This document shows, one piece after another, positions 1 to 8,782 of a stretch of 11,462 nucleotides of DNA (position 1 is the first letter of the stretch; each line of letters starts with the position of its first letter). The stretch is from Ectocarpus siliculosus (lineage: Eukaryota; Sar; Phaeophyceae; Ectocarpales; Ectocarpaceae): positions 4,467,511 to 4,478,972 of the forward strand of contig FN649734.1 in NCBI GenBank assembly GCA_000310025.1. Reading direction: 5' to 3'. The notes below the pieces were generated by a model. It did no database searches, had not been told where the DNA came from, and saw only the letters and a program-made list of their open reading frames with translations. The translations under genes and the position numbers were made by a program.

Positions 1-316
1 CCTCGTTGTGTTAAAATGGTCAAGCTTCCTCGAGGCAGTTACACAGCGCTTACAACTGTCTCTGGAAGTGAAAGCACCAGAAAATAAATTAAGTCATACG
101 TAGCTGTCATCCGTACGCAAGGAAGTAAGCAGAAGATGCCGAACACCCTTAGCAGGATGCAGCTCACCCTTCATGCGACTCGCCGAATACCTCACGGCGC
201 TTCGCGCTTGGTGATGTGAGAGCCTGGTCCGGTGAGAACCCGGCGTGCTCCGTCCCGGCTTTGTAGGGATGCGAGGTCAATGGTCAAACGACTACGGCAT
301 GCACGACTATGAGTAC
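1..316. repeat. Intronic dispersed repeat, copy 1 (left end outside window)
   Basis: This block matches 2147-2464 at about 96%: by hand I count 11 substitutions, a 3-nt indel and a 1-nt indel. The match is continuous from base 1, so the left end probably lies outside the window. It stops at the shared GAGTAC, after which both copies run into a C-tract. It sits in the CDC27 intron just upstream of the exon at 340. It has no long ORF and I recognise no transposon family in it. It contains AATAAA (about 82-87) and short palindromes such as CCTCGAGG. It could be a non-autonomous mobile element, a solo LTR, an introner-like element or a local duplication; the sequence alone does not decide. Confidence 0.9.
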
Positions 317-339
317 ACCCCCCCCCCCCCCCTCCTCAG

Positions 340-488
340 GCGGTGGCTTGCTTCCGGATGGCTATCCGCACCGACAGACGGCACTACAACGCGTGGTATG
401 GGCTCGGGTCGATCTACCACCGGCAGGAGAAGTACGACATGGCGGAGTACCACTTCCGAAGGGCCCTCAAGATCAACCCACAGTCCAG
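340..488 (+). CDS. CDC27: CDC27 exon a
   Basis: The acceptor is CCTCCTCAG|G, directly after a long C-run, and the donor is CCAG|GTATGC. The frame starts at 340 and the exon ends in phase 2 (AG, completed by C at 814 to make Ser). It encodes AVACFRMAIRTD, then the diagnostic HYNAWYGLGSIY and a full TPR ending in INPQS. This is the most conserved stretch of CDC27 in the window. Confidence 0.93.
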
Positions 489-3318
489 GTATGCATATGT
501 ACCCATGGTACTGCATTGGCATACCAACCCTCAGTGCAGGTAGTATATTATATGTTTCCCGCTCTCTCTTGTGTTTGTTTGTGTGTGTGTATTTTTTTAG
601 TCGTCATCGGCCGGGTTCACCGGCTTGACCAATGGAAAGAAGGCGGTCTAAGATGAGCGGGACAAGGAAAGATCGCAAACGCGCTTTCCAGTCTGCGCGC
701 TCCCCCAACAAAACGTCATTTTTTTTGCTTGTGTTCCGCCCGCATACCTCTCACTCTCGGTGCTCGCTTCATCTCCCTTCGTCCGCCGTATGTATTTTTT
801 TTGGCTGTGGCAGCGTGCTGCGAGTATACCTGGGCATGGTCCTGCACGCCAACAAGCGGTACCTCGAAGCTCTGGACATGCTCGAGCTCGCCTCCAAGTC
901 GGAGCCGAGAAACCCGCAGGTGCGTTTCCCCCCGCGTGCGTTGGTGCGCAGAAAGAAACAAACCCGCAAAGAGGAGGAAGAAGTATGCATAGAAGCAAAA
1001 AAGACTGAGAGGCGTCCCGGAAATCGAGTGTTTTATCCTCCGCTAGGTGTGTGCTGGAGTGTCTTATTCTCCGCCAGATGTATGCTTCATGTGTGCTGGA
1101 TACGAAACTTAGAGGAAACACGCCGTGCGAACATGCGTAATCTCGTTGCCATTCTTCCGTCGGGATGTACGCGGAGCCCGCGAATTTCCCCCCGAAACAA
1201 GAGGCCATACATGTATGTCTTCCGTGAACACGCACACGGTGTTGGGTGGTGAAAGGTACAGCACCCATGACGAAACCGTACTGCAGTAGGAAAGCAACCA
1301 TGTAGCGGGTCGCAACGAGATTGCCTAGTGTACAGAAATTGACAAGACGTCGACGACAAACCTACCGTGTGCTGCCTCGGTCCCGCTGTCTCGGCACACG
1401 CCGGCCCACCCGCCCGCCCGCCCGCCCGCCGCCTTGGTTGTGATTTACACCAGGCGTCCTTCCAACGAGCGAACGTGCTCATGTCGATGGAGCGGTACGC
1501 GGAGGCCCTCCGAGAGCTGGAGGTGGTGAGGGACAACGTCCCGAAGGAGAGCGCTGTCTACTTCCTCATGGGCAAGGTGTGGTGTGCAGAAGCGGCAGTA
1601 TACAATACAGCTGCTGTGTTGCGGGGGCGGTGGCGGGGTCTGCTGCAGAGGTTAGGTGTGGGCCCGCCCTACGTAGCTGTGGAGGCATTTTGCGGGTGAT
1701 TTGGTTTACACTTGTGGCGAGGCAAAGGTAAGCTATGTAGCTGTGTATCGTTACTCGCAGGTGTTGGGGTGCCAGAACACTTGCTTCCCCCAGTGGAGAA
1801 AACCGGGGACGAGTAAGTCTGCCGAGCGCTGATTCGCGAAAATGAAGCTCAGGTGGCAGCTGTACCCCTGCTAATCTTGTCTCGCCTAGCGTTATATTTT
1901 CGCGGTACACGCTTTCTTACCTCCCTCACTCTCGTCCTCCCCCCTCGGCGTTTGCCATCGGGATTGGGTTTTCGTCGCTTGGCAACGACGTTGTAAAACA
2001 AGCCAATTCACTTCGTGAACTCGGCAACCAGGTTACCGTTTTTTTTTTACCTCGTTTTTTTTTTTGGCGGTAACCATAATGGTGGCCGAGTAGATCATGT
2101 TGTGCGGGGTGGAGAAACCTCGCTCCGCGCAAGGGGGATGATCGCACCACGTTGTGTTAAAATGGTCGAGCATCCTCGAGGCATTTACACAGCAGTGCTT
2201 ACAACTGTCTCTGGAAGTGAAAGCACCAGAAAATAAATTAAGTCATACGCAGCTGTCATCCGTACGCAAGGAAGTAAGCACAAGATGCCGAACACCCTGA
2301 GCAGAATGCAGCTCACCCTTCATGCGACTCGCCAATACCTCACGGCGCTTCGCGCTTGGTGATGTGAAAGCCTGGTCCGGTGAGAACCCGGCGTGCTCCG
2401 TCCCGGCTTTGTAGGGATGCGAGGTCAATGGTCTAACGACTACGGCATGCACGACTATGAGTACCCCCCCCCTCTCTCTCTCTCTCTCTTTCATTTTTCA
2501 TGTCGCGTCATGTAGGTGTGCAAAAAGCTCGGTCAAACAGACGCGGCGATGAGGCATTTCACGATCGCTCTTGACCTCCACAACAAGGTGAGGTGTGAGG
2601 GGGGCCCAGCGGACGAGATTTTCGTTGCACGGGAGTTTTCAGCTGTGCGGCGTGTTGTCGTCCACTCTTTCCCTTTGGTGCGGTTTTTCTAAGATGCGCA
2701 ACCCGGAAAACTGTTGTGCGCAGGCTACGGTCTCGTCTTCTTGTGCGTGTTTGTGTAGCACAGCCGTCGTGTTTTGATTGAGCGATCCTCTGCTGTTGGC
2801 ATGTTTGTATCCGCGGCATGTGAGACCCATCAACGGTGGTGGCGTTGGTTCCGAGTTGGTGATTCTCTTTGTCACTTGGAAGTCGGGGTGCTGCACAACC
2901 CAGGTGTCACTGCGGCAGGCCTATTGATCGCCGTGTCGACCACCCATTTTATTCATGGCGAGCTTATCTGGTAGCGCAGGCACTGGATCTCCACGCCCTT
3001 TTGTGTCAATAACCTGCTTGTCCCACTCGATCCCTTTCGACATATTGCCGTGTTGCCAGTGGCCGAACAACCGTCATGACGATCGATGGCGACGCTCGCT
3101 TGCAATGCCTTCCCTACCGCCTCCCCATCCATGTGGGCACATCATGACGCCACTCCTCTCTCTTCTTAAACCTTCCGTACCGTCTTCCCATGGTTCGCTT
3201 TTGCCATGGATGTGTGTGTGTGTGTGTGTGTGTGTGTGCCTGTCAGGACAAGAACCTCATCAAGGCTGCCGTCGATAGGCTCAACGACCCGGATATGGAC
3301 GAAGAGGAAAAGTTCTAG
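340..3318 (+). CDS. CDC27: CDC27/APC3, anaphase-promoting complex TPR subunit, 3' part (5 exons)
   Basis: This gene encodes the C-terminal 173 residues of CDC27 (APC3), a TPR scaffold of the APC/C ubiquitin ligase that, in known homologues, binds the IR tails of the coactivators CDC20 and CDH1. Joining 340-488, 814-919, 1454-1576, 2516-2587 and 3247-3318 gives one open frame ending in TAG at 3316. The family hallmarks appear in order: HYNAWYGLG (residues 14-22), INPQSS (45-50), NPQ before a new TPR (83-85), VPKES.VYFL (113-122), GKVCKKLGQ (125-133), and a final helix with IKAAVDR. These form about four TPRs that align colinearly with the animal CDC27 C-terminus. Intron phases are 2, 0, 0, 0. 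The tail after the last TPR is short and acidic (DPDMDEEEKF), shorter than the roughly 40-residue animal tail. The 5' part, with earlier TPRs and the start codon, lies left of the window. Family assignment is firm; splice sites are inferred from protein alignment and GT/AG consensus. Confidence 0.93.
489..813 (+). other. CDC27 intron (325 nt)
   Basis: This is a GTATGC...GGCAG intron in phase 2. It contains T-rich stretches, including one just before the acceptor (about 795-802). I see no other element in it. Confidence 0.85.
814..919 (+). CDS. CDC27: CDC27 exon b
   Basis: The acceptor is GGCTGTGGCAG|C and the donor is CCGCAG|GTGCGT. It is read in phase from exon a and encodes one whole TPR, from SVLRVYLGMVLHANKRYLEA to EPRNPQ. 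It ends in phase 0. It aligns with the animal CDC27 TPR that ends in DPKNP. Confidence 0.92.
1026..1087. repeat. Imperfect 31-bp tandem duplication
   Basis: The units 1026-1056 and 1057-1087 match at about 25 of 31 positions; both begin with GAGTGT and share CTCCGC near the middle. It lies inside a CDC27 intron. Confidence 0.6.
1409..1430. repeat. (CCCG)n microsatellite
   Basis: This is a short tetranucleotide tract of about five units, 24 bases upstream of the exon at 1454. It gives a C-rich pyrimidine context before the acceptor. Confidence 0.8.
1454..1576 (+). CDS. CDC27: CDC27 exon c
   Basis: The acceptor is TTTACACCAG|G and the donor is GGCAAG|GTGTGG, both phase 0 (41 codons). It encodes ASFQRANVLMSMERYAEALRE and then VPKESAVYFLMGK. 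This covers one TPR plus the first helix of the next, and matches the animal CDC27 segment with the conserved VPKES and YFLIGK. Confidence 0.93.
2031..2075. repeat. 8-bp inverted repeat enclosing two T-tracts
   Basis: GGTTACCG (2031-2038) and CGGTAACC (2068-2075) are perfect reverse complements. They enclose two runs of about ten T separated by ACCTCG. A smaller inverted pair, TTCAC/GTGAA (2007-2019), lies just upstream. This may belong to the left part of the repeat at 2147, whose true left limit is unknown. Confidence 0.5.
2147..2464. repeat. Intronic dispersed repeat, copy 2
   Basis: This is the second copy of the block at 1-316, about 96% identical and in the same orientation. The match begins at 2147, where copy 1 meets the window edge, so the element may extend further left into about 1930-2146. 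It ends at GAGTAC and then a C-run, 51 nt before the exon at 2516. It has no coding capacity. I could not see a target-site duplication. Confidence 0.9.
2464..2489. repeat. C-run and (CT)n tract before acceptor
   Basis: About nine C are followed by about nine CT units, 26 nt upstream of the acceptor TGTAG at 2515. It probably supplies the polypyrimidine tract of this intron. Confidence 0.8.
2516..2587 (+). CDS. CDC27: CDC27 exon d
   Basis: The acceptor is CATGTAG|G and the donor is AACAAG|GTGAGG, phase 0, 24 codons. It encodes VCKKLGQTDAAMRHFTIALD and LHNK. It completes the TPR begun as YFLMGK in exon c and matches the VYKKLGQ...ALD pattern of CDC27 homologues. Confidence 0.92.
2588..3246 (+). 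other. CDC27 last intron (659 nt)
   Basis: This is a GTGAGG...TGTCAG intron in phase 0. It contains the (TG)14 microsatellite just before the acceptor and a weak 20-bp direct repeat (3108-3127 and 3171-3190, 17 of 20 matching). I see nothing else in it. Confidence 0.83.
3211..3238. repeat. (TG)14 microsatellite
   Basis: A perfect TG dinucleotide tract ends 8 nt before the CDC27 acceptor TGTCAG at 3246. Confidence 0.95.
3247..3318 (+). CDS. CDC27: CDC27 terminal exon
   Basis: The acceptor is TGCCTGTCAG|G, phase 0. It encodes DKNLIKAAVDRLNDPDMDEE followed by EKF and TAG (3316-3318). The IKAAVDR helix corresponds to the IKEAIDK helix that follows the last TPR in animal CDC27. The product ends in an acidic tail with a terminal Phe. 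Confidence 0.9.
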   Translation, partial: DKNLIKAAVDRLNDPDMDEEEKF

Positions 3319-5059
3319 CCGGCCAGCCGCCTTGGCTGAACCACGGCGAAAGGTGTATGCGGGGTGCATGCATTTTTTCGGGTTGGCCGACGACCATCAA
3401 GGGCTCCGCTCTTTGTTGCTTCATCTGAGGCTTCCTGAAACGGCGTATGTATCCTCTGGCTATCAGCACGGTGCACTACTGCTGTGCAGACTTCTTCGTG
3501 CTCCCTGGGATTTTCCTCCTCTGTACACTGGTTGAACGGCCTGTGTTGCTCCCATCTCAAGCTTACCGGAAACGGCGTGTGATGTGGCCGGTACATTGCA
3601 CGTCAGCACCTGTACTGAGTTTTCGCCCCCCGTTTGGAGTCTAGACTACTCCTCTGTGTAGTTGATTGGGTGTTGCTACTAGCAGGGGAGGTTGTTTTGT
3701 GCAATACCGGTGGTGTTTTGAGAGATTCGCGACCTCGCGCACAACTTTGACTTTTCCCTGTGTGTGGAGGAAAATGGGGCCAGATGTTTATTTATTTAGT
3801 CTCCCATCAAGAATCCATCTTTTGGACCACCGTTGTCCCGTCGTGTGCGTGAGCGGACGCACTCAAGCCCGAAAGCGGTGAGTGGCATGACGGGGCGAAG
3901 TGAGAAAGCCGAGCTAGACAGCAGCGACGCCGAAGCTTCGCACAGTTGGGTTAGGGGTGTGCATCCTTCTTCCGGCGAGAAAAACAAGGGACAAACAGAA
4001 TTACAGCTGGTTCTTTCGTCGTCAACGTCCGGCAAACCTTCCTTGCCACTCGATTTGGCAGGTCTCAGTACGAGAAACTGATGTAGGACAACCGCGGTAG
4101 AGACTTAAGGCTGCTGTGCGCCAGACAGCTACAGCATCAAGCGTGTGCTTTATGTAGCATTGTTCCGGCCCTGGAAGATACCATGCGAATAGCGGTGCCA
4201 TCGGCCAAGACAATTATTATCATCCTGCCCATGCGATTCGCCGAAAGGAACGAAAAGAGCCAGCGTGACGCGCATTCAAAATCTGAAATCGATGGGAGAC
4301 GATGCAGTTGTACCTCAAGCAAGAAGCCGCTCACAAACCTACAGCAGCGCAGCAGCTGTCCTGGAACGCGTTGGTGGTACATGTCTATCTCCTGCAGGTA
4401 GGCTGCTACCCAACCCCGCTGTCGGCTTCCCTCTGTACTTTACTTGCAGAGGAGGAACGGTGATTTCTGAATTTGAAATATGAACGGCATTCGTTGGCGC
4501 TTGCATGAACGGTCAGTCTTTGTGTTTCTCTTGTAGGCGCAGAGCAGCGAGAGCGCACTACTATTGTATGAAGGTGATAACATGCCAGGACAGGATCGGC
4601 ATCGATGCTTTGGTACTCCCCCTCTTGTCTCACCCGTAGGTTGGTGTGTGGAGTGTAAAATGGCGGCAACGGAGAGATCCTGAGCTACGACAACTCTCGA
4701 GCCTGGCCTGCCGCTGCATATACCAGCGAACACGCAAGAGGAGAAGCTCGATGGCAGTGCCAACGAGTTGAATCCCACGAGAATCATCGCAGCAGAATCA
4801 CGAACACAGCACAAGGCAAGTACAACCCAAGGTGTAGTTCACACTGCAGTGGAGTGGAGGGTGGAGGGAAGATCGAGATCCGATGTCGAGATGGGCGGAT
4901 CGACTTTAGGGAGCACACGGCTTGTATCTTGGGGTGTGCACAGTACCATCCACCGACCCCCCCGGGTACCCTCTCTCGGGCACCATCGCACCATTACACG
5001 TCGCGGCAACGAGAGGGGATTGGTTGGGCAAGTGGTGGCCAACCCTACCCGCTCCTGTC
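3319..5059. other. Intergenic region: CDC27 3' UTR and TAF5 upstream region
   Basis: This stretch of 1741 nt has only short overlapping ORFs with no recognisable protein. I see no tRNA or transposon. It should contain the CDC27 3' UTR and polyadenylation site and the TAF5 promoter and 5' UTR. I found no AATAAA on the + strand after the stop codon. A TTTATTTATTTA stretch lies at about 3787-3798. No clear TATA box is visible near the TAF5 start; CATATA at 4717-4722 is the only weak candidate, and it is far upstream. A non-coding first exon of TAF5 cannot be excluded. Confidence 0.6.
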
Positions 5060-5179
5060 ATGTCTTCCTCCAGGAGCAGTCGACTGCCAGCTCCGTCTGA
5101 CGTTGACCCTGATATCGTGGTGAAATACCTCGAGAGATTGGGAGTTACTCCCGAGACGACAAGGGCAATCAGAGATGAG
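5060..5179 (+). CDS. TAF5: TAF5 exon 1 (start codon, LisH-like)
   Basis: The ATG at 5060-5062 (context CCTGTCATGT) opens 40 codons that end at the donor GATGAG|GTGCGT. After a Ser/Arg-rich start it encodes VDPDIVVKYLERLGVTPETT, which fits the helix-turn-helix LisH pattern (hydrophobic, YL, Gly, hydrophobic) at TAF5 N-termini. The reading frame stays open for at least 138 nt upstream but has no ATG there. Assignment to TAF5 rests on this motif, direction and phase, so it is less sure than exons 3-5. Confidence 0.72.
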
Positions 5180-8100
5180 GTGCGTGCTGATTGCTGTGGT
5201 GTTGCCGCTGCCTTGCCTAAGGGATCGTGGGAGCCAAGGCTGCGTTGTGTCGTGGAGGTGCCCATTCTGTTGCGGTCGATCGCGCCACATCGATCTGGGT
5301 TATTTATTGACAAACAAACGGTTTAGTCTACACGAAAGACCGTGGTCCCTGTCGGTGTGTTGGGGCGAGCGGAGTGTCTCAAGCCCTTTCGGAACGATTG
5401 GTGTTTGCCGCCATGCCAACGCCAAAAGGCACCAGGTTCGACTTGGTTCGACCGCAAAATATCTACGTTCACAAGCATATAACGAACCTGAAGCGCACTC
5501 GTGTTCTTGCGTGTTTGTTTCAAGTAGAGATGCGGATCTTCGATGGGCGTAGTAGCAGGTGAACTCTCGGATACATGTAGTGAGTGTGTGCGGCGGTCAA
5601 ACCGCGCCTTTCCCGATGGATTCCAACTGTCAGCTCCTGCGGCTGTACAATACACCGTATACCCCCCGTTGGCTGACCACGAGACATGCAGCGGTAGTCA
5701 CCCCCAAGGCTGAGCTCGAAAGGGGGGCATTGTGCAATCATCCGCCACGAGCTGGCGCATCCCTCGCTTGGGCAAGCGCCACCCCGCCGCCGTCACCGAC
5801 ACTCCGGTATCCCGGAAGTTTTACCCATGGAAGTGAGGTTTTGTTTGAACTCTCCCGTCGTCGCCTGTATTGGTGTGAACGCGGCAAAGCTTGTACTTCT
5901 ACTCGAGACTCGAAATCGCTCTTGTTTTTTGTCGTCAGCTGTAGACGAAACGGCGGCGTCAGCGGCGGGAAAGCGCGGGTCCCGCCGCATATCGTCATCT
6001 CGGTTGCTACAGTAGGCTTTCCCGAGGGGTGCCCTGAAACATGTCCCGGAATGAGAAAGAGGCAGGGCTGGGATGTAGTTGTGTACGGGTATTTGTTTGG
6101 GACATGAGAGGCGCAGCTGTTTGGCAAATGGCCGGTTTGGGCCTCTGCTTTTCGTAGTGGAGATCTCCCACCTTAACTGTGGAGGCCAAGGCACTCTTCT
6201 AGGCAACACCACTCCCCAATTGTTGTCGTCGTGAGGGATGGTTGTTGAATAGAGCCTCCCAACGCCAAAGGCATCACGCGCCCTACATTGAATCCTTCGG
6301 TTTGTATGTGTACCAGGCGTTTTAAGAAGATGATGGGGATCATATCTATGTAATCACCATACTCCAACGAGTGTCACGTCGTGTGTTCTACCTCGGGCTG
6401 TTCGGCTGTTCGGCCGCGCCCTGAAGAAGGCCTTCGAGGTGAAGACCAAGATTTTGTCCACTCGATAAAGCACGGCCGGATTGACTGGCCACGCCTCTGT
6501 TTCCACAGCCAACATTTTGACAACATCAACAACGACAACAATAGCAGCAGCAACAACAACCACAGCAACAGCGACAACAACAACAACAGCACCAACAGCA
6601 CTAGCACCACCACGCCACCACCACCGCCACCACTAACAACCATCGAGAGTACCTCTGTCACCGCTATCAACCATCGAGAGTACCTCTGTCGGCAACTTGG
6701 GCGTTGTTTCATGCCCCCTCCGTGCCCCGTGCCACGAACTTCGCACAACACACGCCTCCATAGGTGGAGAGAAAAAAGCTGGAAGAAAAGAAGGCTCGGC
6801 TGCTGGCTGGAGGAGATGACGGCGAGGATGGGTCCCCCGGAGGGGGGGAGGGGGGGGATGACGTGCGGGCTTTCGCGAGACGGCAGGGCATGGACGCCGC
6901 CGTCCGAGATGGAGACAGTGTGATGGCCTGGGGTATACTCGAGGGCAGCCCAGAGAAGGTGAAGAAGGGTGTTCTGGAAAGGTTGCCGTTTTCTGGGCAG
7001 TAGTAGCCCTTCGCGAGGATGTTGTATAAACTTGGTTTTTTCATATTGGTGGTCTTGAAGCGCTGCTGTTCTGTGGGCATAGTAGTTGCCCTTTCGTGAG
7101 GATAGTTTATTGTTGTTGTCTTGAATTTAAAACCATTCCGATGTCGTTACCCAGTACCTTCATCTGTCCGTACTAGTCTATCACTTGACGCGGTCGATTC
7201 CCGTGGTCACAGGCTAACTTGCCCTAATAAAGATATACTCAAATATAATGGTAAGCTTGCTTTTAGTACAGGGGTTACGGGTGTGGGTCGGGGTTAGGGT
7301 TGGGAACCCCCCCTCTCTATTTCATGTATCCTTGCGAAGGTGATCCCTACTGGGGGAGTTTGTATGCCGCTGTTTTAAGTACACACCGCTCTGTTGGGAA
7401 TTGTAGGGACCACTTGGGATATCAACTTTTTTATCTTCGAATGGTCCTAGCAGTGTTTTCAAACTTCGGCTGCACCATAATCCGGTGTCGCCTTCGGCCG
7501 TGCCAACGTCCAGACATCGACAGCGTCGTATGTCCCATTTTCGGGTCATGGTATCGTTGGTATGTCGATCGTTGGACGGCATGGATCCCCGCTCTGGATT
7601 AGCCTATTTTTTTTCCACCTGCCTAAGCGGGGAGAGGGATTTCTTCCGACTGCTACCCGGTCCGTTCTCTCTCTCTGTCTCTTTTCTACAACGCCCCACT
7701 CTCCTTCCGTTAAGTCTCAAACAGAGGAGAGAGAAGACTGGCCGCCCCCCGATGTTGGGTCAATGCTAATGCTAACAACACACGACTGACCGGGTCTCCT
7801 GCCAACGAGGGTACTGCTGCAGCCTGTGTCTGTGTCCTGTTGTGAGAAGCAGCAGCACTGCCGTCATCGCTCAAGCCGATTCCAACTCCAAGTCACATAT
7901 ACCATTCACAAAAAGCACTTGCAAGAACGACAACCTGGTCTCGTCGAACGCGCGTAGCTAGAGCTGATGCTACACCACAAACGAGCTAAGAAAACTTGAC
8001 GCTTCTTCTAAGCTGATAACACCACCAATGTGAGTCCACAGGTGGAGCAAGCGTACCGGGGCCTGAGCGAGTTCGTGGCGGCCTCGTGGGAGCTTTACAG

Positions 8101-8738
8101 GCCGGAGCTCGAGGCGGTCATGTTCCCCGTGTTCGTGCACTGCTACCTCACGCTCGTCATGTTCGATCACGGAGCCGAGGTGCGACGCGGATGGAAATCT
8201 GGGGGGGCGGGGGGGGGTACTCATATAACTCATGCCGTAGTCGGCATACCACTATTTACCTCGCATTTTGCCGGATACGCTGGGCTACGTTTGACAAGGA
8301 TGGACCAGAAGCTGGTAGTGTCATCAGCCTTGCGTTTGCTGTGTGGGGTGGGGGTACGTATCTGACTTGCTTACGAGTGATTGGGTTCGCACGTGAGTTG
8401 TTCGCCACCTTTCTCAGATGCCGCAGTACGGGCACGTGCCTTCCACAACAGTGCTCACTAGAATCGCTAGCTCCTCCATTTTGAAAGTGCGTGCGCTTCG
8501 CAGCCGGCAGGTAGTGGCGATGTCACCAGCGTCACGGGTAGCCCTGATGAGTAAGAATCGAGAAAAGGTCGCGAGTCAAGCTCACAGCTGATCTTTTTCG
8601 TCCTTTTATCATTTGATAAGGGTGTGTGCGTCAAGAAGAGGAAATCCCGTATCGTGTGGGGGCTGAATCTCGTATTTACAAGCTCCTAGTGTTGTGTCAA
8701 AGGCGTTCTCATGCGCAAAGGCCGTGTTTTCGTTTCTT

Positions 8739-8782
<44 letters not shown>

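Larger units (their letters stand above)
920..1453 (+). other. CDC27 intron (534 nt)
   Basis: This is a GTGCGT...ACCAG intron in phase 0. It holds a 31-bp imperfect tandem duplication (1026-1087) and a CCCG microsatellite (1409-1430) near the acceptor. I see nothing coding in it. Confidence 0.85.
1577..2515 (+). other. CDC27 intron with repeat copy 2 (939 nt)
   Basis: This is a GTGTGG...TGTAG intron in phase 0. The first 450 nt show nothing recognisable. A T-tract hairpin (2031-2075) follows. The second copy of the 316-bp repeat (2147-2464) and a CT tract then lead directly to the acceptor. Confidence 0.85.
5180..6763 (+). other. TAF5 intron 1 (1584 nt)
   Basis: This is a GTGCGT...CCATAG phase 0 intron and the longest in the window. 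It holds a CAA/CAN-rich tract (6521-6636) and a 23-bp duplication (6637-6690). Short ORFs are present, including an Asn-rich one from 6381, but none shows a conserved protein. A small missed exon is possible. Confidence 0.65.
6959..8041 (+). other. TAF5 intron 2 (1083 nt)
   Basis: This is a GTGAAG...CCACAG phase 0 intron. It contains an imperfect 79-nt-period duplication (6991-7126), a telomere-like G-rich stretch (7271-7304), and AATAAA at about 7225-7230. The rest, 7305-8041, shows no recognisable element. Confidence 0.8.

Noticed and set aside
180-250. Possible tRNA-derived SINE promoter (GGTGAGAACCC as B-box) in repeat copy 1
   Set aside because: The match to the B-box consensus is poor and no A-box is visible at the right spacing.
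648-1301. Minus-strand 217-residue ORF
   Set aside because: It overlaps CDC27 exon b on the opposite strand, shows no recognisable motif, and looks like a GC-rich shadow ORF.
3108-3190. 20-bp direct repeat (CCTTCC-TACCG-C-TCCCCA)
   Set aside because: It matches at only 17 of 20 positions in a pyrimidine-rich context, which chance could explain.
3319-5059. A small gene between CDC27 and TAF5
   Set aside because: Several ORFs of 60-124 codons overlap in all frames, but none shows a domain, signal peptide or convincing splice pattern.
6374-6751. Minus-strand Leu/Val-rich ORF resembling a membrane protein
   Set aside because: It is the reverse complement of the CAA/CCA repeat tract, and the hydrophobic run is a composition artefact.
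6381-6923. Long + strand ORF with Asn/Ser/Thr runs, as a gene or extra TAF5 exon
   Set aside because: It is made by the CAA-type repeat and runs through TAF5 exon 2 in a different frame. It has no conserved domain or matching splice phase.
7186-7210. Possible tRNA T-loop (GGTCGATTCCC)
   Set aside because: There is no upstream A-box, no acceptor stem and no cloverleaf around it.
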